51,597 nt of DNA, taken from contig CANHGR010000014.1 of NCBI GenBank assembly GCA_947460875.1, positions 1 to 51,597 on the forward strand. The letters are read 5' to 3'. Shown in pieces: positions 1-9,527 of the stretch (within the stretch, counting starts at the first letter, position 1; every line of letters begins with the position of its first letter). Origin of the DNA: Sphingobacteriaceae bacterium. Its GTDB lineage: Bacteria > Bacteroidota > Bacteroidia > Sphingobacteriales > Sphingobacteriaceae. The notes below the pieces were generated by a model, which saw only the letters and a list, made by a program, of their open reading frames with translations, did no database searches and was not told the DNA's origin. Position numbers and translations under genes: made by a program.

Positions 1-711
1 CCATCTAATATTACTGATGATGCCAGCAAAGGTGGTATTTGGATAGAGGGTGGCAAAGTGTATGATGTAGATGGTGCATTTGTTAAAAATTTGGCTACAT
101 TTTACAATGACGCTACATGGAAGATGTACAATACAAGTACAGGTGTTATTACAAAAACGCAGACTTATGCAGATTGCCAGGCTGCAGCTAATCCAAATGT
201 GGGTGCAGCTTATAAAAATTACTGTGTAGAGTGTTTACCTTCTTATGTATCTTCTTTAACACAAACAATTTATATTCCTGTTACGCCTGTGAAATTGACT
301 TCGCCAGTTAGTTTTGGAAATGGTCCAAGGGCTACACCAACCATTAGAGGGATTGCTTTTAATGGTGTAATGTTTGACCCACCTGCTCCAACAAGTATCA
401 TATTGGCTGCATATACATTAGCCCCATTTGACGATGCTGGTGGACATATCAACTTGGGGGCGGGCTATCATTATCACGCTGCAACGGGAATGTCAACAAA
501 AATTGCACAGTCAGATGGACATAGTGCCATGATTGGCTATGCCCTCGACGGTTTCGGGATTTACGAAAGACTTAGTGCCAGTGGTGCAGAATACACAGAT
601 TTAGATGCAAGTCGTGGACATTATGATGCTACGAGAGGCTATCATTACCATGTAGATAAGGCAGGTTCAAATAACTTCATCAATAGTTTAGCGGGTGCAT
701 ACGTCAAATAA
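1..711 (+). CDS. YHYH domain-containing protein (3' part, N-terminus outside window)
   Basis: The reading frame is open from the first base of the window, so this is the last 236 codons of a longer gene. The GTG at 58 lies inside the open frame and is not a convincing start. The fragment carries two copies of the Tyr-His-Tyr-His motif that names the YHYH domain, at 466-477 (Gly before, Ala after) and 640-651 (Gly before, Val-Asp after). These repeated histidines suggest metal binding, but the biochemical role of the family is not established. YHYH proteins are usually exported; the signal peptide, if any, lies upstream of the window. The next gene begins 18 bases after the stop, so the two are probably co-transcribed. 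The family call is firm; the function is unknown. Confidence 0.82.
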   Translation, partial: PSNITDDASKGGIWIEGGKVYDVDGAFVKNLATFYNDATWKMYNTSTGVITKTQTYADCQAAANPNVGAAYKNYCVECLPSYVSSLTQTIYIPVTPVKLTSPVSFGNGPRATPTIRGIAFNGVMFDPPAPTSIILAAYTLAPFDDAGGHINLGAGYHYHAATGMSTKIAQSDGHSAMIGYALDGFGIYERLSASGAEYTDLDASRGHYDATRGYHYHVDKAGSNNFINSLAGAYVK

Positions 712-729
712 CTATAATAAATCTTGATA

Positions 730-1338
730 ATGAAGCCAATTTATTTCATTGTTTTAATGCTACTTGCAAAAGTTGTTCATGCTCATCAACCCGATTTGTC
801 AAATTTGATGATTTACGAACAAAATGGAAAATATTTGTTGTTAATAAAAACTTCGTTTTCAGCTTTTGAAGGCGAAGTTGATCTTCAATATAATAAAAAT
901 GCCTATAAAAATGCCGAGGAATTTAAGCAATTGGTAACAAAACATTTTCAAAAGAAATGTTTTGTTATCATGAATAATGATACCGTTAAATTTATCAATC
1001 CTTATGTTATTCTTGGACACGAAACGACCATTTTTGCTGAATTAAGAAATGTCCCCCAAAATATTACTACGATTTATACTGAAAATCATGTTTTTAAAGA
1101 TATTCATGGTAGTCAGAGTGAATTAATTGTACTGTTAAATGGATTGCCCAAAAAACAATACATTTTAAATGAAGAAAATAATTATACCGTAAACCTGACA
1201 TTAGAAAATAAGAACTGGATAGTTGGAGAAACAACCAACGTAGTTTTTGGCAATTCCAAATTTATTTTGTGGGGATTATTTGTCATATCTATTTTCAGTA
1301 TTGGATTTATGATGATTAATCAAAAAAACATCAGCTAA
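730..1338 (+). CDS. Exported protein with C-terminal membrane anchor, unknown function
   Basis: The ATG at 730 is chosen over the TTG at 724 because it starts directly with a signal peptide (Met-Lys-Pro, hydrophobic core, cleavage after Val-His-Ala near residue 18). The mature part is a beta-rich, Lys/Asn-rich domain of about 155 residues, followed by a single hydrophobic segment (about residues 177-197) and a short basic tail. This suggests a periplasmic domain anchored in the inner membrane. The domain recalls the extracytoplasmic N-terminal part of HupE/UreJ-like Bacteroidota proteins, but without the multi-spanning part, so this is only a resemblance. It follows the YHYH gene closely and both are AT-rich. 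Its stop codon lies 3 bases before the left arm of the hairpin at 1342-1452. Confidence 0.6.
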   Translation: MKPIYFIVLMLLAKVVHAHQPDLSNLMIYEQNGKYLLLIKTSFSAFEGEVDLQYNKNAYKNAEEFKQLVTKHFQKKCFVIMNNDTVKFINPYVILGHETTIFAELRNVPQNITTIYTENHVFKDIHGSQSELIVLLNGLPKKQYILNEENNYTVNLTLENKNWIVGETTNVVFGNSKFILWGLFVISIFSIGFMMINQKNIS

Positions 1339-1341
1339 CAT

Positions 1342-1452
1342 GGGTTTGGCAAAAGTGCGGCTTTAGTACTAGGCTGAACAATTGAACTTCCTATTAGCTT
1401 TTGTACTAAATTTGAACTTTCGTACTTTCTAAACCCCACCTTCGCCAAGCCC
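1342..1452. repeat. Long imperfect inverted repeat (about 111 bp) directly after a stop codon
   Basis: The outer arms GGGTTTGGC (1342-1350) and GCCAAGCCC (1444-1452) pair over 9 positions with one G-T wobble. Pairing continues inward, interrupted, through the GTG of 1355-1357 and the CAC near 1437-1439. The interior carries the near-repeats ATTGAACTTC (1381-1390) and TTTGAACTTT (about 1411-1420), and GTACT occurs three times. The layout (gene stop, a few bases, long imperfect hairpin) resembles a recombination site or a dispersed REP-like element more than a simple terminator, since no T-tract follows. The classic integron attC core motifs are not clearly present, so the class is open. Confidence 0.5.
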
Positions 1453-1579
1453 AAAAACGATGTGAGAGATAGGCACACTGCCATAAGACCGAAATCATGT
1501 GTTATCGTCTTGCATGCACGTTGTTTTATGCCCTATAACGCTCTGTGTTCTATGCGTGCGTCTCATATCTCATAGGTTT

Positions 1580-4500
1580 TTAATACCCCAAATTCGGACT
1601 CAACCATCTCTCAGCCACTTCCAAATCTATTCCTTTTCGCCTGGCGTATTCTTTAACTTGATCTTTTTCAATTTTGCCTAAGCCGAAATAACGAGATTGT
1701 GGGTGAGCAAAATAGAATCCGCTTACCGCTGCCGTAGGATACATGGCGAAGCTTTCTGTCAATTTAATTTCGGTTGATTTTTCGGCGTCCAGAATGTGAA
1801 AAAGCGTTTCTTTTTCGGTATGATCCGGACAGGCAGGATAGCCTGGTGCGGGACGAATGCCTTTGTAGCCTTCCTTAATCAGTTCTTCATTGCTTAGGTC
1901 CTCATCCTGCGCATAACCCCAATAGTCTTTGCGCACCAGCTCGTGCATCCGCTCTGCGAAAGCTTCCGCCAGACGGTCTGCAATAGCCTTGGTCATGATG
2001 CTGTTATAGTCATCATGGTCTTTTTCAAATTTGGCAACCAGTTCATCACAACCTAAGCCTGTTGTAACTGCAAATCCACCCCAATAATCGGGGATACCAC
2101 TTTCTTTCGTAGCGATAAAATCTGAAAGTGCATAGTACGGTTCATCCTTGGCTTTTTCTGCTTGTTGACGTAAGGTGTGAATCGTGGTTAGAATAGTATT
2201 GCGACTCTCATCTGTGTACAGTTCAATATCATCGCCTACGGCATTGGCAGGCCAGAAGCCAATTACGCCTTTTGCTGTTAAAAGTTTTTCACTTACTATT
2301 TTGCTGAGTAAGGTCTGAGCATCATTAAAAAGCTTTTTTGCTTCGGCCCCAACAAATTTATCTTCGAAGATCTTCGGGTAGCTACCACGAAGCTCCCAGG
2401 TATGGAAGAACGGTGTCCAGTCGATATAAGGTACAAGCTCTGCCAATGAGAAATCTTCTAACACTTTAGTGCCGATAAATTTTGGAGCCTTGGGTATCGA
2501 ACCATTCAGATCAATTCGGAAACGCTGAGCTCGGGCATCTGCAATAGTTTTATACCGTTTATCAGATTGCTTGCTCAAGTGCACTTCGCGTGCTTTATCA
2601 TATTCGTCCCGAATATTCTTCATGAAAGCATCCTTGTTTTCGTCGTTAAGAAGGTTTGTACAAACACCGACACTACGAGATGCATCCAACACATGCACTG
2701 TTGAACCGGAATAGCCGGGTGCAACTTTTACTGCAGCATGAATACGTGACGTAGTTGCGCCACCAATCAACAATGGTATTTTCAACCCTTCGCGTTCCAT
2801 TTCTTTAGCAAAATGAACCATTTCATCCAATGAAGGAGTGATTAATCCGCTAAGGCCAATAATATCAACATCATGCTTTTTGGCTTCTTCTAGAATTCGT
2901 TGAGCTGGAACCATGACGCCAAGATCAATCACCTCAAAATTATTACACGCCAGAACTACGCCCACAATGTTTTTACCAATATCATGCACATCACCTTTTA
3001 CCGTAGCCATTAATACCTTGCCGGCATTTTTACGTTGGTTAGCATCGACATTTCTCAGCTTTTCTTCTTCTATGAATGGTAGGAGATAAGCTACGGCTTT
3101 CTTCATTACCCGGGCAGATTTAACTACCTGTGGAAGAAACATTTTACCGGCACCAAACAGATCGCCGACTACGTTCATCCCATCCATTAGAGGCCCTTCG
3201 ATTACCTCAATTGGTTTATCAAGCTTTTGACGCGCTTCTTCAACATCATCATCCAAGTATTCGATAATTCCTTTTACAAGAGCATGAGTTAGACGTTCTT
3301 CGACTGTTCCTTTGCGCCATTCTTCGTCTCTAACGATTTCTTTGCCTTTTGTTTTGATTGTATCGGCAAATTCTACTAATCGCTCGGTAGCATCTGCTCG
3401 ACGGTTTAACAAAACATCTTCAACAAGATCAAGCAGATCTTTTGGAATTTGCTCGTAAATTTCAAGCATTCCGGCGTTTACAATTCCCATATCGAGACCA
3501 GCCTGTATGGCGTGATAAAGAAACGCAGAATGCATCGCTTCGCGCACGGTATTGTTTCCCCGAAAAGAGAAAGATATATTGGAAACACCACCGCTCACTT
3601 TTGCATGAGGTAGGTTTTCTTTAATCCAGCGAGTTGCGTTGATAAAATCAACAGCATAGTTGTTATGCTCCTCTAATCCCGTGGCAACGGTCAAAATATT
3701 GGGGTCAAAAATGATGTCTTCTGGCGGGAAACCGACTTCATTAACCAAGATGTCATAGGACCTTTTACAGATCTCTATTCTTCTTTGAAAATTATCTGCT
3801 TGACCGGTTTCATCAAAAGCCATCACTACAACAGCAGCGCCATATTGATGTACTTTCTGTGCAGATTCTCTAAATTTTTCTTCGCCCTCCTTTAGAGATA
3901 TAGAGTTTACAATGCCTTTTCCTTGTAGGCATTTCAAACCGGCTTCGATGACGGTCCATTTAGAAGAATCGACCATGATTGGCAGGCGTGCGATATCCGG
4001 TTCTGAAGCAATCAGGTTCAAAAATTTCGTCATCGCAGCTTCAGAATCAATCATTCCTTCGTCCATGTTCACATCGATTATCTGAGCACCCCCTTCGACT
4101 TGTTGGCGAGCTACGGTAAGAGCACCATCGAAATCTCCACCTAAAATGAGTTTAGAAAATTTCGGAGAACCAGTAATGTTGGTACGTTCGCCGATATTGA
4201 CAAAGATTGATTCCGGTGTAATAGTTACAGGCTCTAAACCACTTAGCCTCATATGTGGCTCAGGATGAGCAACTTGCCGAGGTGGAAATTTTGCAGCCTT
4301 TTCTGCAATACATTTTATATGTTCTGGCGTAGTACCACAACAGCCACCAACGATGTTGACAAAGCCATGGCTCATGAAATCTTCAACCAGGTGGGCTGTT
4401 TCATGCGGCACTTCATCATAAGCACCAAATTCGTTTGGAAGGCCCGCATTTGGGTATGCCGAAATATAACATTGAGCCTTTTTAGATAATTCTTCAATAT

Positions 4501-5254
4501 GCGGACGCATTTCTTTGGCTCCGAGAGCACAGTTAAATCCGATCGAAAGAGGATCGGCGTGTCGCAAGGAATTATAGAAAGCTTCTGCCGTCTGACCGGA
4601 TAAGGTTCTCCCGCTGGCATCGGTAATCGTGCCTGAGATCATAATTTCGATCTTTCGGCCGATTTCGATTTCGTATCGTTTTACAGCAAAAATACCTGCT
4701 TTGGTAATTAGCGTATCAGTAATGGTTTCAAACAATAGAAGATCGGAACCGCCATCGATCAGACCGCGAACCTGTTCATAAAATGCTTCAACCAGTTCAT
4801 CAAAGTTGGTAGCGCGATATCCCGGATCATTAACGTCTGGAGACATAGACGCCATTTTAGTTGTGGGTCCCATCGAGCCGGCTACAAAACGCGGCTTTTC
4901 AGGATTTTTGACATTGTATTCTGCTGTAACTTCTTTGGCAATTTTTGCTCCTTCAAAGCTCATTTCGTAGCAGAATGCCTCAAGCTGATAATCAGCCATT
5001 GAGATGCTTTGAGTACTAAACGTGTTTGTTTCAATTATATCTGCACCTGCGTCTAAGTATTCTCGATGAATAGCTTTGATGATATCGGGACGGACGATAT
5101 TAAGCATATCGTTATTGCCCCTTAGGTCGCATGGGTGATCTTTAAAACGCTCTCCGCGGAAATCTTCTTCCGTTAGGCCGTAACGTTGAATCATGGTGCC
5201 CATCGCCCCGTCTATAACAAGGATGCGGTTTTTTAGTTCTTCTCTAATATTCAT
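1580..5254 (-). CDS. metH: Cobalamin-dependent methionine synthase
   Basis: MetH transfers the methyl group of 5-methyltetrahydrofolate to homocysteine through a cobalamin cofactor in the cytoplasm. The 1224 residues match the full-length enzyme. The order is: homocysteine-binding barrel (about 1-325) with the zinc cysteines at Cys242 (NCALG) and Cys305/Cys306 (GGCCGTT); pterin-binding barrel (about 345-620); cobalamin cap and binding domain (about 645-890) with DVHDIG, where His757 is the expected lower cobalt ligand; and C-terminal S-adenosylmethionine reactivation domain (about 890-1224, with [12 protein letters not shown]). All key residues seen are intact. A SAM-I riboswitch lies 165 bases upstream of the start and a good promoter precedes it, so expression should fall when SAM is plentiful. 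No metF is in the window. Confidence 0.97.
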   Translation of the reverse strand: MNIREELKNRILVIDGAMGTMIQRYGLTEEDFRGERFKDHPCDLRGNNDMLNIVRPDIIKAIHREYLDAGADIIETNTFSTQSISMADYQLEAFCYEMSFEGAKIAKEVTAEYNVKNPEKPRFVAGSMGPTTKMASMSPDVNDPGYRATNFDELVEAFYEQVRGLIDGGSDLLLFETITDTLITKAGIFAVKRYEIEIGRKIEIMISGTITDASGRTLSGQTAEAFYNSLRHADPLSIGFNCALGAKEMRPHIEELSKKAQCYISAYPNAGLPNEFGAYDEVPHETAHLVEDFMSHGFVNIVGGCCGTTPEHIKCIAEKAAKFPPRQVAHPEPHMRLSGLEPVTITPESIFVNIGERTNITGSPKFSKLILGGDFDGALTVARQQVEGGAQIIDVNMDEGMIDSEAAMTKFLNLIASEPDIARLPIMVDSSKWTVIEAGLKCLQGKGIVNSISLKEGEEKFRESAQKVHQYGAAVVVMAFDETGQADNFQRRIEICKRSYDILVNEVGFPPEDIIFDPNILTVATGLEEHNNYAVDFINATRWIKENLPHAKVSGGVSNISFSFRGNNTVREAMHSAFLYHAIQAGLDMGIVNAGMLEIYEQIPKDLLDLVEDVLLNRRADATERLVEFADTIKTKGKEIVRDEEWRKGTVEERLTHALVKGIIEYLDDDVEEARQKLDKPIEVIEGPLMDGMNVVGDLFGAGKMFLPQVVKSARVMKKAVAYLLPFIEEEKLRNVDANQRKNAGKVLMATVKGDVHDIGKNIVGVVLACNNFEVIDLGVMVPAQRILEEAKKHDVDIIGLSGLITPSLDEMVHFAKEMEREGLKIPLLIGGATTSRIHAAVKVAPGYSGSTVHVLDASRSVGVCTNLLNDENKDAFMKNIRDEYDKAREVHLSKQSDKRYKTIADARAQRFRIDLNGSIPKAPKFIGTKVLEDFSLAELVPYIDWTPFFHTWELRGSYPKIFEDKFVGAEAKKLFNDAQTLLSKIVSEKLLTAKGVIGFWPANAVGDDIELYTDESRNTILTTIHTLRQQAEKAKDEPYYALSDFIATKESGIPDYWGGFAVTTGLGCDELVAKFEKDHDDYNSIMTKAIADRLAEAFAERMHELVRKDYWGYAQDEDLSNEELIKEGYKGIRPAPGYPACPDHTEKETLFHILDAEKSTEIKLTESFAMYPTAAVSGFYFAHPQSRYFGLGKIEKDQVKEYARRKGIDLEVAERWLSPNLGY

Positions 5255-5347
5255 TTTGCAGTATCAGGTATTCACGTATAATATCAAGATAAGAGCATCA
5301 AAATGAACAGTCAAGTACTAGGAAATCTGTCCGAATAACAGAGGGGG

Positions 5348-5376
5348 CTTGCTACTTGCTACTTTTACTTGCTACT
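5348..5376. repeat. Iterated words (TTGCTACT) between riboswitch and metH
   Basis: The word TTGCTACT is repeated in a short degenerate array: CTTGCTACTTGCTACTTTTA followed by CTTGCTACT. It lies in the metH leader, downstream of the riboswitch aptamer in the sense of transcription (GTAGCAAGTA-type words on the minus strand). Similar word arrays occur in other spacers of this window (8549-8634, 9744-9822, 49390-49475). Confidence 0.6.
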
Positions 5377-5418
5377 CTTTCTGCTTATGTCTGAAAAGTC
5401 CGATGTGGATGACTTCTA

Positions 5419-5516
5419 CTTATCTGTTCCCAGCTAATCGGGATAGAATTTAGCACCTTGTCAGCACAGGTTGCTAAGACATCGCAGGGTCTAATCCCTC
5501 CGTCTTTCTTAATAAG
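5419..5516 (-). promoter_or_regulatory. SAM-I riboswitch (S-box aptamer) of metH
   Basis: Read on the minus strand, the segment opens with CTTATTAAG and closes with CAGATAAG, which pair as P1. Between them are the conserved core elements of the SAM-I aptamer: ACGGAGGGATTAGACCC, TTAGCAACC, and AAGGTGCTAAATTC, in the right order and spacing. The aptamer starts a few bases after the predicted promoter and ends 165 bases before the metH start codon, so it is a leader element of metH. Binding of S-adenosylmethionine should lower expression. I do not see a clear intrinsic terminator between aptamer and start codon, so the expression platform (termination or translation) is undetermined. Confidence 0.92.
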
Positions 5517-5521
5517 CCAGT

Positions 5522-5553
5522 CAAAGGTACGGAATTGCAACAATTTTATCAAA
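5522..5553 (-). promoter_or_regulatory. Bacteroidota-type promoter of the riboswitch-metH transcript
   Basis: On the minus strand TTTG (5553-5550) is followed after 20 bases by TACCTTTG (5529-5522). This fits the Bacteroidota primary sigma consensus TTTG / TAnnTTTG exactly. Transcription would begin within a few bases of the first riboswitch nucleotide (5516). The promoter lies just downstream of the stop codon of the preceding gene (5567). Confidence 0.75.
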
Positions 5554-5566
5554 TTGACCGGACGTT

Positions 5567-6133
5567 TCAGCCTAGTCGCTTGTTTAGCTGTTCTTCAACA
5601 TTCTTAAATACTTGGGGTGGTTTTAGGTTGCGCCAGACCATGTCATCTAAAACACCTCCAAAGTTGATATAAAAATCGATATTACTTCGTTTAAATTCTT
5701 CTATTACGTGCTCTCTGAAATTAACTCCAGCAATCCAGCCGTCTTCCACATCTTGAAACCATTCTTCATAATAGCAATCGTCTGATGAGTGAAAGTTCAG
5801 AATATTTTCTCCAATGAGTATGAATTTATTGATACCTTGATCCATTATCAACTCGAGTATTTCGCGTTTCATGAGCATGATGTCATTGTAAAGCGCGTCG
5901 TTCCATTCGCCTATCAGCTCAATAATTGCATAGTTGAGTTCATAGTCTGCGAACAGCACTTTCATATACATCGTTTGTGATCCGAATGAGTCCCATTGGG
6001 GATGGATATAATAGTTATAGACCATTTTATCGAACTCAAATTCGTTGTATAAGGTTTGATAAAAAGGGGAATATTCATCTTCTGCGGCTATGTATTCATC
6101 CCTCCAGTTATAATATGGTTCAATCTCGTGCAT
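5567..6133 (-). CDS. Conserved-looking hypothetical acidic protein
   Basis: This 188-residue cytoplasmic protein has no signal peptide or membrane segment. It is rich in Tyr, Trp, Asp and Glu and has an aromatic N-terminal third. A central segment (LMKREILELIMDQGINKFILIGENIL, positions about 5800-5880 on the DNA) looks like a helix followed by a beta strand. I do not recognise a family. It lies 34 bases after murQ on the same strand and probably shares its transcript. It is a credible gene because it is long, begins with ATG and has normal codon use. Confidence 0.7.
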   Translation of the reverse strand: MHEIEPYYNWRDEYIAAEDEYSPFYQTLYNEFEFDKMVYNYYIHPQWDSFGSQTMYMKVLFADYELNYAIIELIGEWNDALYNDIMLMKREILELIMDQGINKFILIGENILNFHSSDDCYYEEWFQDVEDGWIAGVNFREHVIEEFKRSNIDFYINFGGVLDDMVWRNLKPPQVFKNVEEQLNKRLG

Positions 6134-6167
6134 AGCCCTTCAGCGGTACTTAAAAAAAAGAGAAATT

Positions 6168-6971
6168 TTATTTTTTATAATTGTTAACGGCATTTCGCAC
6201 ACTTCCGTATTGCTCCAGAAGGGAGGCGGCAGTTTCTTCGTCAACCTGAATTTCTTTCATCACCATTTGGCGTGCTCGATCAACCAGCTTGTGATTAGTT
6301 AACTGCATATCAACCATTTTATTTCCCTTTACGCGACCAAGACGGATCATTACTGCAGTGCTGATCATGTTAAGAACGAGTTTCTGGGCAGTGCCGGATT
6401 TCATGCGGGTTGATCCGGTTACAAATTCTGGTCCAACAATAACTTCGATAGGAAATTTTGATTGTGCTGCCACCGGACTGCCTTCGTTGCAAACTATACA
6501 AGCGGTTGTCACGCCAAATTCGTTTGCCTTGTTGAGTCCGCCAATAACATAGGGAGTTGTTCCGGATGCGGCAATCCCGACAAGGACATCTTTTTTGGTA
6601 ATGCTATATTGAGCAAGATCTGGCCATGCTTGTTCAGCATCGTCTTCGGCAAATTCTACAGCTTTTCGGATGGCGCCGTCGCCTCCTGCGATAATTCCAA
6701 TCACTTGATCGAACGGTACTCCAAAAGTGGGAGGGCATTCGGACGCATCTACAACACCTAAGCGACCGCTGGTACCGGCTCCAATGTAGAATAATCTGCC
6801 GCCGGCTTTCATCTGCTTAACGATAGCATTGATCAGCGCTTCAATTTGGGGGATGGCTTTTTCTACAGCGAATGGCACAGTCTTATCTTCGGCGTTAATT
6901 CCGCTTAGGAGATCTGTGACCGATAAGTTTTCGAGATTTGTATAATGGGAGTCCTGTTCAGTAGTTCTCAT
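6168..6971 (-). CDS. murQ: N-acetylmuramic acid 6-phosphate etherase
   Basis: MurQ cleaves the lactyl ether of N-acetylmuramate 6-phosphate, giving N-acetylglucosamine 6-phosphate and lactate in cytoplasmic cell-wall recycling. The 267 residues form the expected SIS fold. GAGTSGRLGVVDASECPPTF near residues 62-81 is the substrate-phosphate loop, and the family signature GSTRMKSGTAQK lies near residues 187-198. The C-terminal region has the usual short helical subdomain. The length is close to that of other MurQ proteins. It sits between a small lipoprotein gene and a hypothetical gene on the same strand. No muropeptide transporter or kinase is in the window. Confidence 0.95.
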   Translation of the reverse strand: MRTTEQDSHYTNLENLSVTDLLSGINAEDKTVPFAVEKAIPQIEALINAIVKQMKAGGRLFYIGAGTSGRLGVVDASECPPTFGVPFDQVIGIIAGGDGAIRKAVEFAEDDAEQAWPDLAQYSITKKDVLVGIAASGTTPYVIGGLNKANEFGVTTACIVCNEGSPVAAQSKFPIEVIVGPEFVTGSTRMKSGTAQKLVLNMISTAVMIRLGRVKGNKMVDMQLTNHKLVDRARQMVMKEIQVDEETAASLLEQYGSVRNAVNNYKK

Positions 6972-7018
6972 CGTCCATTTTCTTCGACCAGAGGCCTTGG
7001 GCTTATAAATTTTCTTAA

Positions 7019-7222
7019 TTAATGAACGGGGCGTGCAAGGCTATCTACGGCGGCAGAATCTAAAGCTGTTGTATCTGCATTCAATGCGGCCTGTAACATT
7101 GAGTCTGCTGTTGCAGCAGCATCTGCGGAGTCTTGTCTTTCTTTTTCGACTGTAGAGTCAGTTGACGAGCAAGCAGCAAAAAACAAAAATGGAATTAGGG
7201 ATAGTAAGACGAGCTTTTTCAT
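7019..7222 (-). CDS. Small lipoprotein
   Basis: This 67-residue protein has a lipoprotein signal: Met-Lys-Lys, a hydrophobic core, and the lipobox FFAAC with the lipidated Cys near residue 18. The mature part is only about 50 residues, rich in Asp, Ala, Ser and Thr and without Cys or aromatic residues. It looks largely disordered. It starts 21 bases after the der stop and precedes murQ, all on one strand. Function is unknown, but the clean lipobox and position make it a likely real gene. Confidence 0.75.
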   Translation of the reverse strand: MKKLVLLSLIPFLFFAACSSTDSTVEKERQDSADAAATADSMLQAALNADTTALDSAAVDSLARPVH

Positions 7223-7243
7223 ATTATTTAGTTTGATTTAAGG

Positions 7244-8545
7244 TCATTTTTGTCTGAAATATATCTGAATAGGAGCCCCGGTGAAATCAAAATTCTCTCG
7301 CAGTTTGTTTTCCACAAAGCGCATATATGGTTCTTTAATATATTGAGGTAAGTTACAAAAGAAAGCAAACATTGGAGAACTGCCACTGATTTGAGTAATG
7401 TATTTAATTTTCACATACTTGCCTTTTACCGCAGGAGGGGGAAAGTTTTCGATAATCGGAAGCATCACATCGTTCAGTTTTGAAGTTGGGATTTTCTTAC
7501 TTCTGTTTTCATAAACTTTTGCTGCTACCTCAATGGTCTTGAAGATCCGTTGTTTGTCGAGTACAGAAGTGAAAACAATTGGCACATCTGTAAATGGTGA
7601 TATCCTTTCTCGGATGGTTTCTTCGAATTTCTTGGTGGTTTTGTGATCTTTTTCGATCAGATCCCATTTGTTGACTACAACAACAATTCCCTTTTTATTC
7701 TTTTCTGCGAGATGGAAGATATTGATATCCTGCGATTCAATTCCCTCTACGGCGTCGATCATTAGAATAATCACATCTGCTTCCTCTAGAGCTCTGATGG
7801 TACGCATCACAGAATAGAACTCGATATTCTCTTTGACTTTTGTCTTTTTGCGAAGTCCGGCGGTATCTATCAGCATAAACTCTTGCCCGAAGCGATTGTA
7901 TTTTGTGTAAATTGAGTCTCGGGTTGTTCCGGCCACAGGTGTAACAATGTTTCGTTCTGTACCGGTTAAAACATTGATCATAGAGGATTTTCCAACGTTT
8001 GGCCGTCCAACGATAGCATATTTAGGAAGTGCGTGCTCTTCTAATTCCTCCTCCTCGAAGTGTTTGATAACATCGTCTAGCAATTCGCCCGATCCGGATC
8101 CGGTCATCGACGAAATTAGATAAAGTTCGCCTAGTCCGAGGCTATAAAAAACACTTGCTTCAGCGCGTAGTTGATTGTTGTCTATCTTGTTAACGACAAC
8201 AAAGACAGGCTTCTTGCTTTTGCGGAGTACCTGTGCGATGTCATCGTCGAGGTCGGTTATACCGGTAGTTACATCCACGATAAACAGGATCACAGTTGCT
8301 TCTTCAATGGCAATCATCACTTGCTCGCGTATGGCAGCTTCGAACACGTCTTCAGAGTGCGCTACATAGCCGCCGGTATCAACTACAGTAAACGATTTGC
8401 CTATCCACTCTGCCACGCCATAATGGCGATCTCGGGTAACTCCGCTTTGATCATCAACGATTGCTTTACGACTTTCTGTAAGTCGATTGAATAATGTTGA
8501 TTTTCCTACGTTGGGGCGGCCAACTATTGCTATGATGTTGCTCAT
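7244..8545 (-). CDS. der: Ribosome biogenesis GTPase Der (EngA)
   Basis: Der is a double-GTPase needed for maturation of the 50S ribosomal subunit. The 433 residues carry two GTPase domains, each with the Walker A sequence GRPNVGKS (residues about 8-15 and 181-188), a DTGG or DTAG G3 motif, and NKID or NKWD G4 motifs. A C-terminal KH-like domain (about 350-433) follows. This is the standard architecture and length. The start ATG lies directly before the Rossmann-like first strand. It lies downstream of era, separated by an 82-base spacer made of iterated words. Confidence 0.97.
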   Translation of the reverse strand: MSNIIAIVGRPNVGKSTLFNRLTESRKAIVDDQSGVTRDRHYGVAEWIGKSFTVVDTGGYVAHSEDVFEAAIREQVMIAIEEATVILFIVDVTTGITDLDDDIAQVLRKSKKPVFVVVNKIDNNQLRAEASVFYSLGLGELYLISSMTGSGSGELLDDVIKHFEEEELEEHALPKYAIVGRPNVGKSSMINVLTGTERNIVTPVAGTTRDSIYTKYNRFGQEFMLIDTAGLRKKTKVKENIEFYSVMRTIRALEEADVIILMIDAVEGIESQDINIFHLAEKNKKGIVVVVNKWDLIEKDHKTTKKFEETIRERISPFTDVPIVFTSVLDKQRIFKTIEVAAKVYENRSKKIPTSKLNDVMLPIIENFPPPAVKGKYVKIKYITQISGSSPMFAFFCNLPQYIKEPYMRFVENKLRENFDFTGAPIQIYFRQK

Positions 8546-8548
8546 TCT

Positions 8549-8634
8549 AGTATTGCGTATTGCGTACTGAGTATTGCGAAATCTAACATTGGACTTCTTC
8601 CCAGACTTATGACTTAAAACTTATGACTTAAGAT
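8549..8634. repeat. Two iterated-word arrays between der and era
   Basis: At 8549-8577 the word GTATTGCG/GTACTGA repeats (AGTATTGCGTATTGCGTACT and onward). At 8604-8634 the block GACTTATGACTTAAAACTTA, repeating ACTTATGACTTAA, runs over the stop codon of era, so era's terminal TAA (8630-8628 on the minus strand) lies inside the repeat. The arrays are not coding. They are of the same style as those at 5348-5376 and 49390-49475, which suggests a common mechanism of spacer growth. Confidence 0.6.
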
Positions 8635-9506
8635 TCGTATCCGAAATTTTTTAGATAATTTTTCTTATTCCGCCAGTCGGCGATGACCTTGACAAATATT
8701 TCAAGGAAGACTTTCTTTTGTAAGAATTCTTCGATGTCCTTGCGGGCATATGTGCCAACTTTCTTCATCATTTCACCCCCCTTGCCGATCAGTATATTTT
8801 TTTGAGAATCGCGCTCGACGATGATTTCTGCGCTGATTCTAGTAATTTTTTCTTCTTCTTTGAAGGCTTTTATAATTACTTCAGTGCTGTAAGGAATTTC
8901 CTTTTCATAGAGCTTAAAGATCTTTTCTCTAAGGATTTCAGAAACGAAGAAGCGCTCTGAACGGTCAGTAAGTGTGTCTTTTTCATAATAGGCAGGATGC
9001 TCTGGCAATTGATCTAAGATAAATTGCATTACAGCCTGCACGTTGTGATCATGTAAGGCAGAGACCGCAAAAACCGCTTTAGGGTTAAGTGTTTCTTGCC
9101 AGTATTCAATCTTAGCTTTTACATACTCTTCTGCCGATTTATCGATTTTATTTACAATTACTGCGACAGGATTTTCGATATTTTTTAATTTTTCGATCAC
9201 ATCGCTCTCATCATATTTTTCATTGATGTCTGTTACGAAAAGAATGATATCGGCATCAACTAAAGAGCCCTTGACTGAACTCATCATCGACTCTTGAAGA
9301 CCGTAAACCGGTTTGATAACTCCTGGGGTGTCTGAGAAAACAATCTGATAATCAGGCTCATTGACAATCCCCATGATCCGATGTCTGGTGGTCTGTGCTT
9401 TAGGCGTAATGATCGAAATCTTCTCCCCAACAAGAGCATTCATCAAGGTCGATTTCCCAACATTTGGCTTACCAACTAAACTAACGAAACCGGCTTTGTG
9501 AGGCAT
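8628..9506 (-). CDS. era: GTPase Era
   Basis: Era binds 16S rRNA near its 3' end and acts in 30S subunit assembly. The 292-residue protein has GKPNVGKS (residues 12-19), the switch region with TTRHRIMG, DTPGV (G3), NKID (G4), and a C-terminal KH domain with the RNA-contacting loop GKGGEMMKKVG near residues 240-250. Length and order are standard. It heads the minus-strand block era-der-lipoprotein-murQ. The palindromic promoter region at 9528-9568 starts 22 bases upstream of its ATG. Confidence 0.97.
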   Translation of the reverse strand: MPHKAGFVSLVGKPNVGKSTLMNALVGEKISIITPKAQTTRHRIMGIVNEPDYQIVFSDTPGVIKPVYGLQESMMSSVKGSLVDADIILFVTDINEKYDESDVIEKLKNIENPVAVIVNKIDKSAEEYVKAKIEYWQETLNPKAVFAVSALHDHNVQAVMQFILDQLPEHPAYYEKDTLTDRSERFFVSEILREKIFKLYEKEIPYSTEVIIKAFKEEEKITRISAEIIVERDSQKNILIGKGGEMMKKVGTYARKDIEEFLQKKVFLEIFVKVIADWRNKKNYLKNFGYES

Positions 9507-9527
9507 TTAGAATTTTTTCAAAAAAGA

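Noticed and set aside
1342-1464. Calling the hairpin an integron attC site
   Set aside because: The core sequences RYYYAAC and GTTRRRY are not clearly present and no integrase is seen, so it is listed only as an unclassified inverted repeat.
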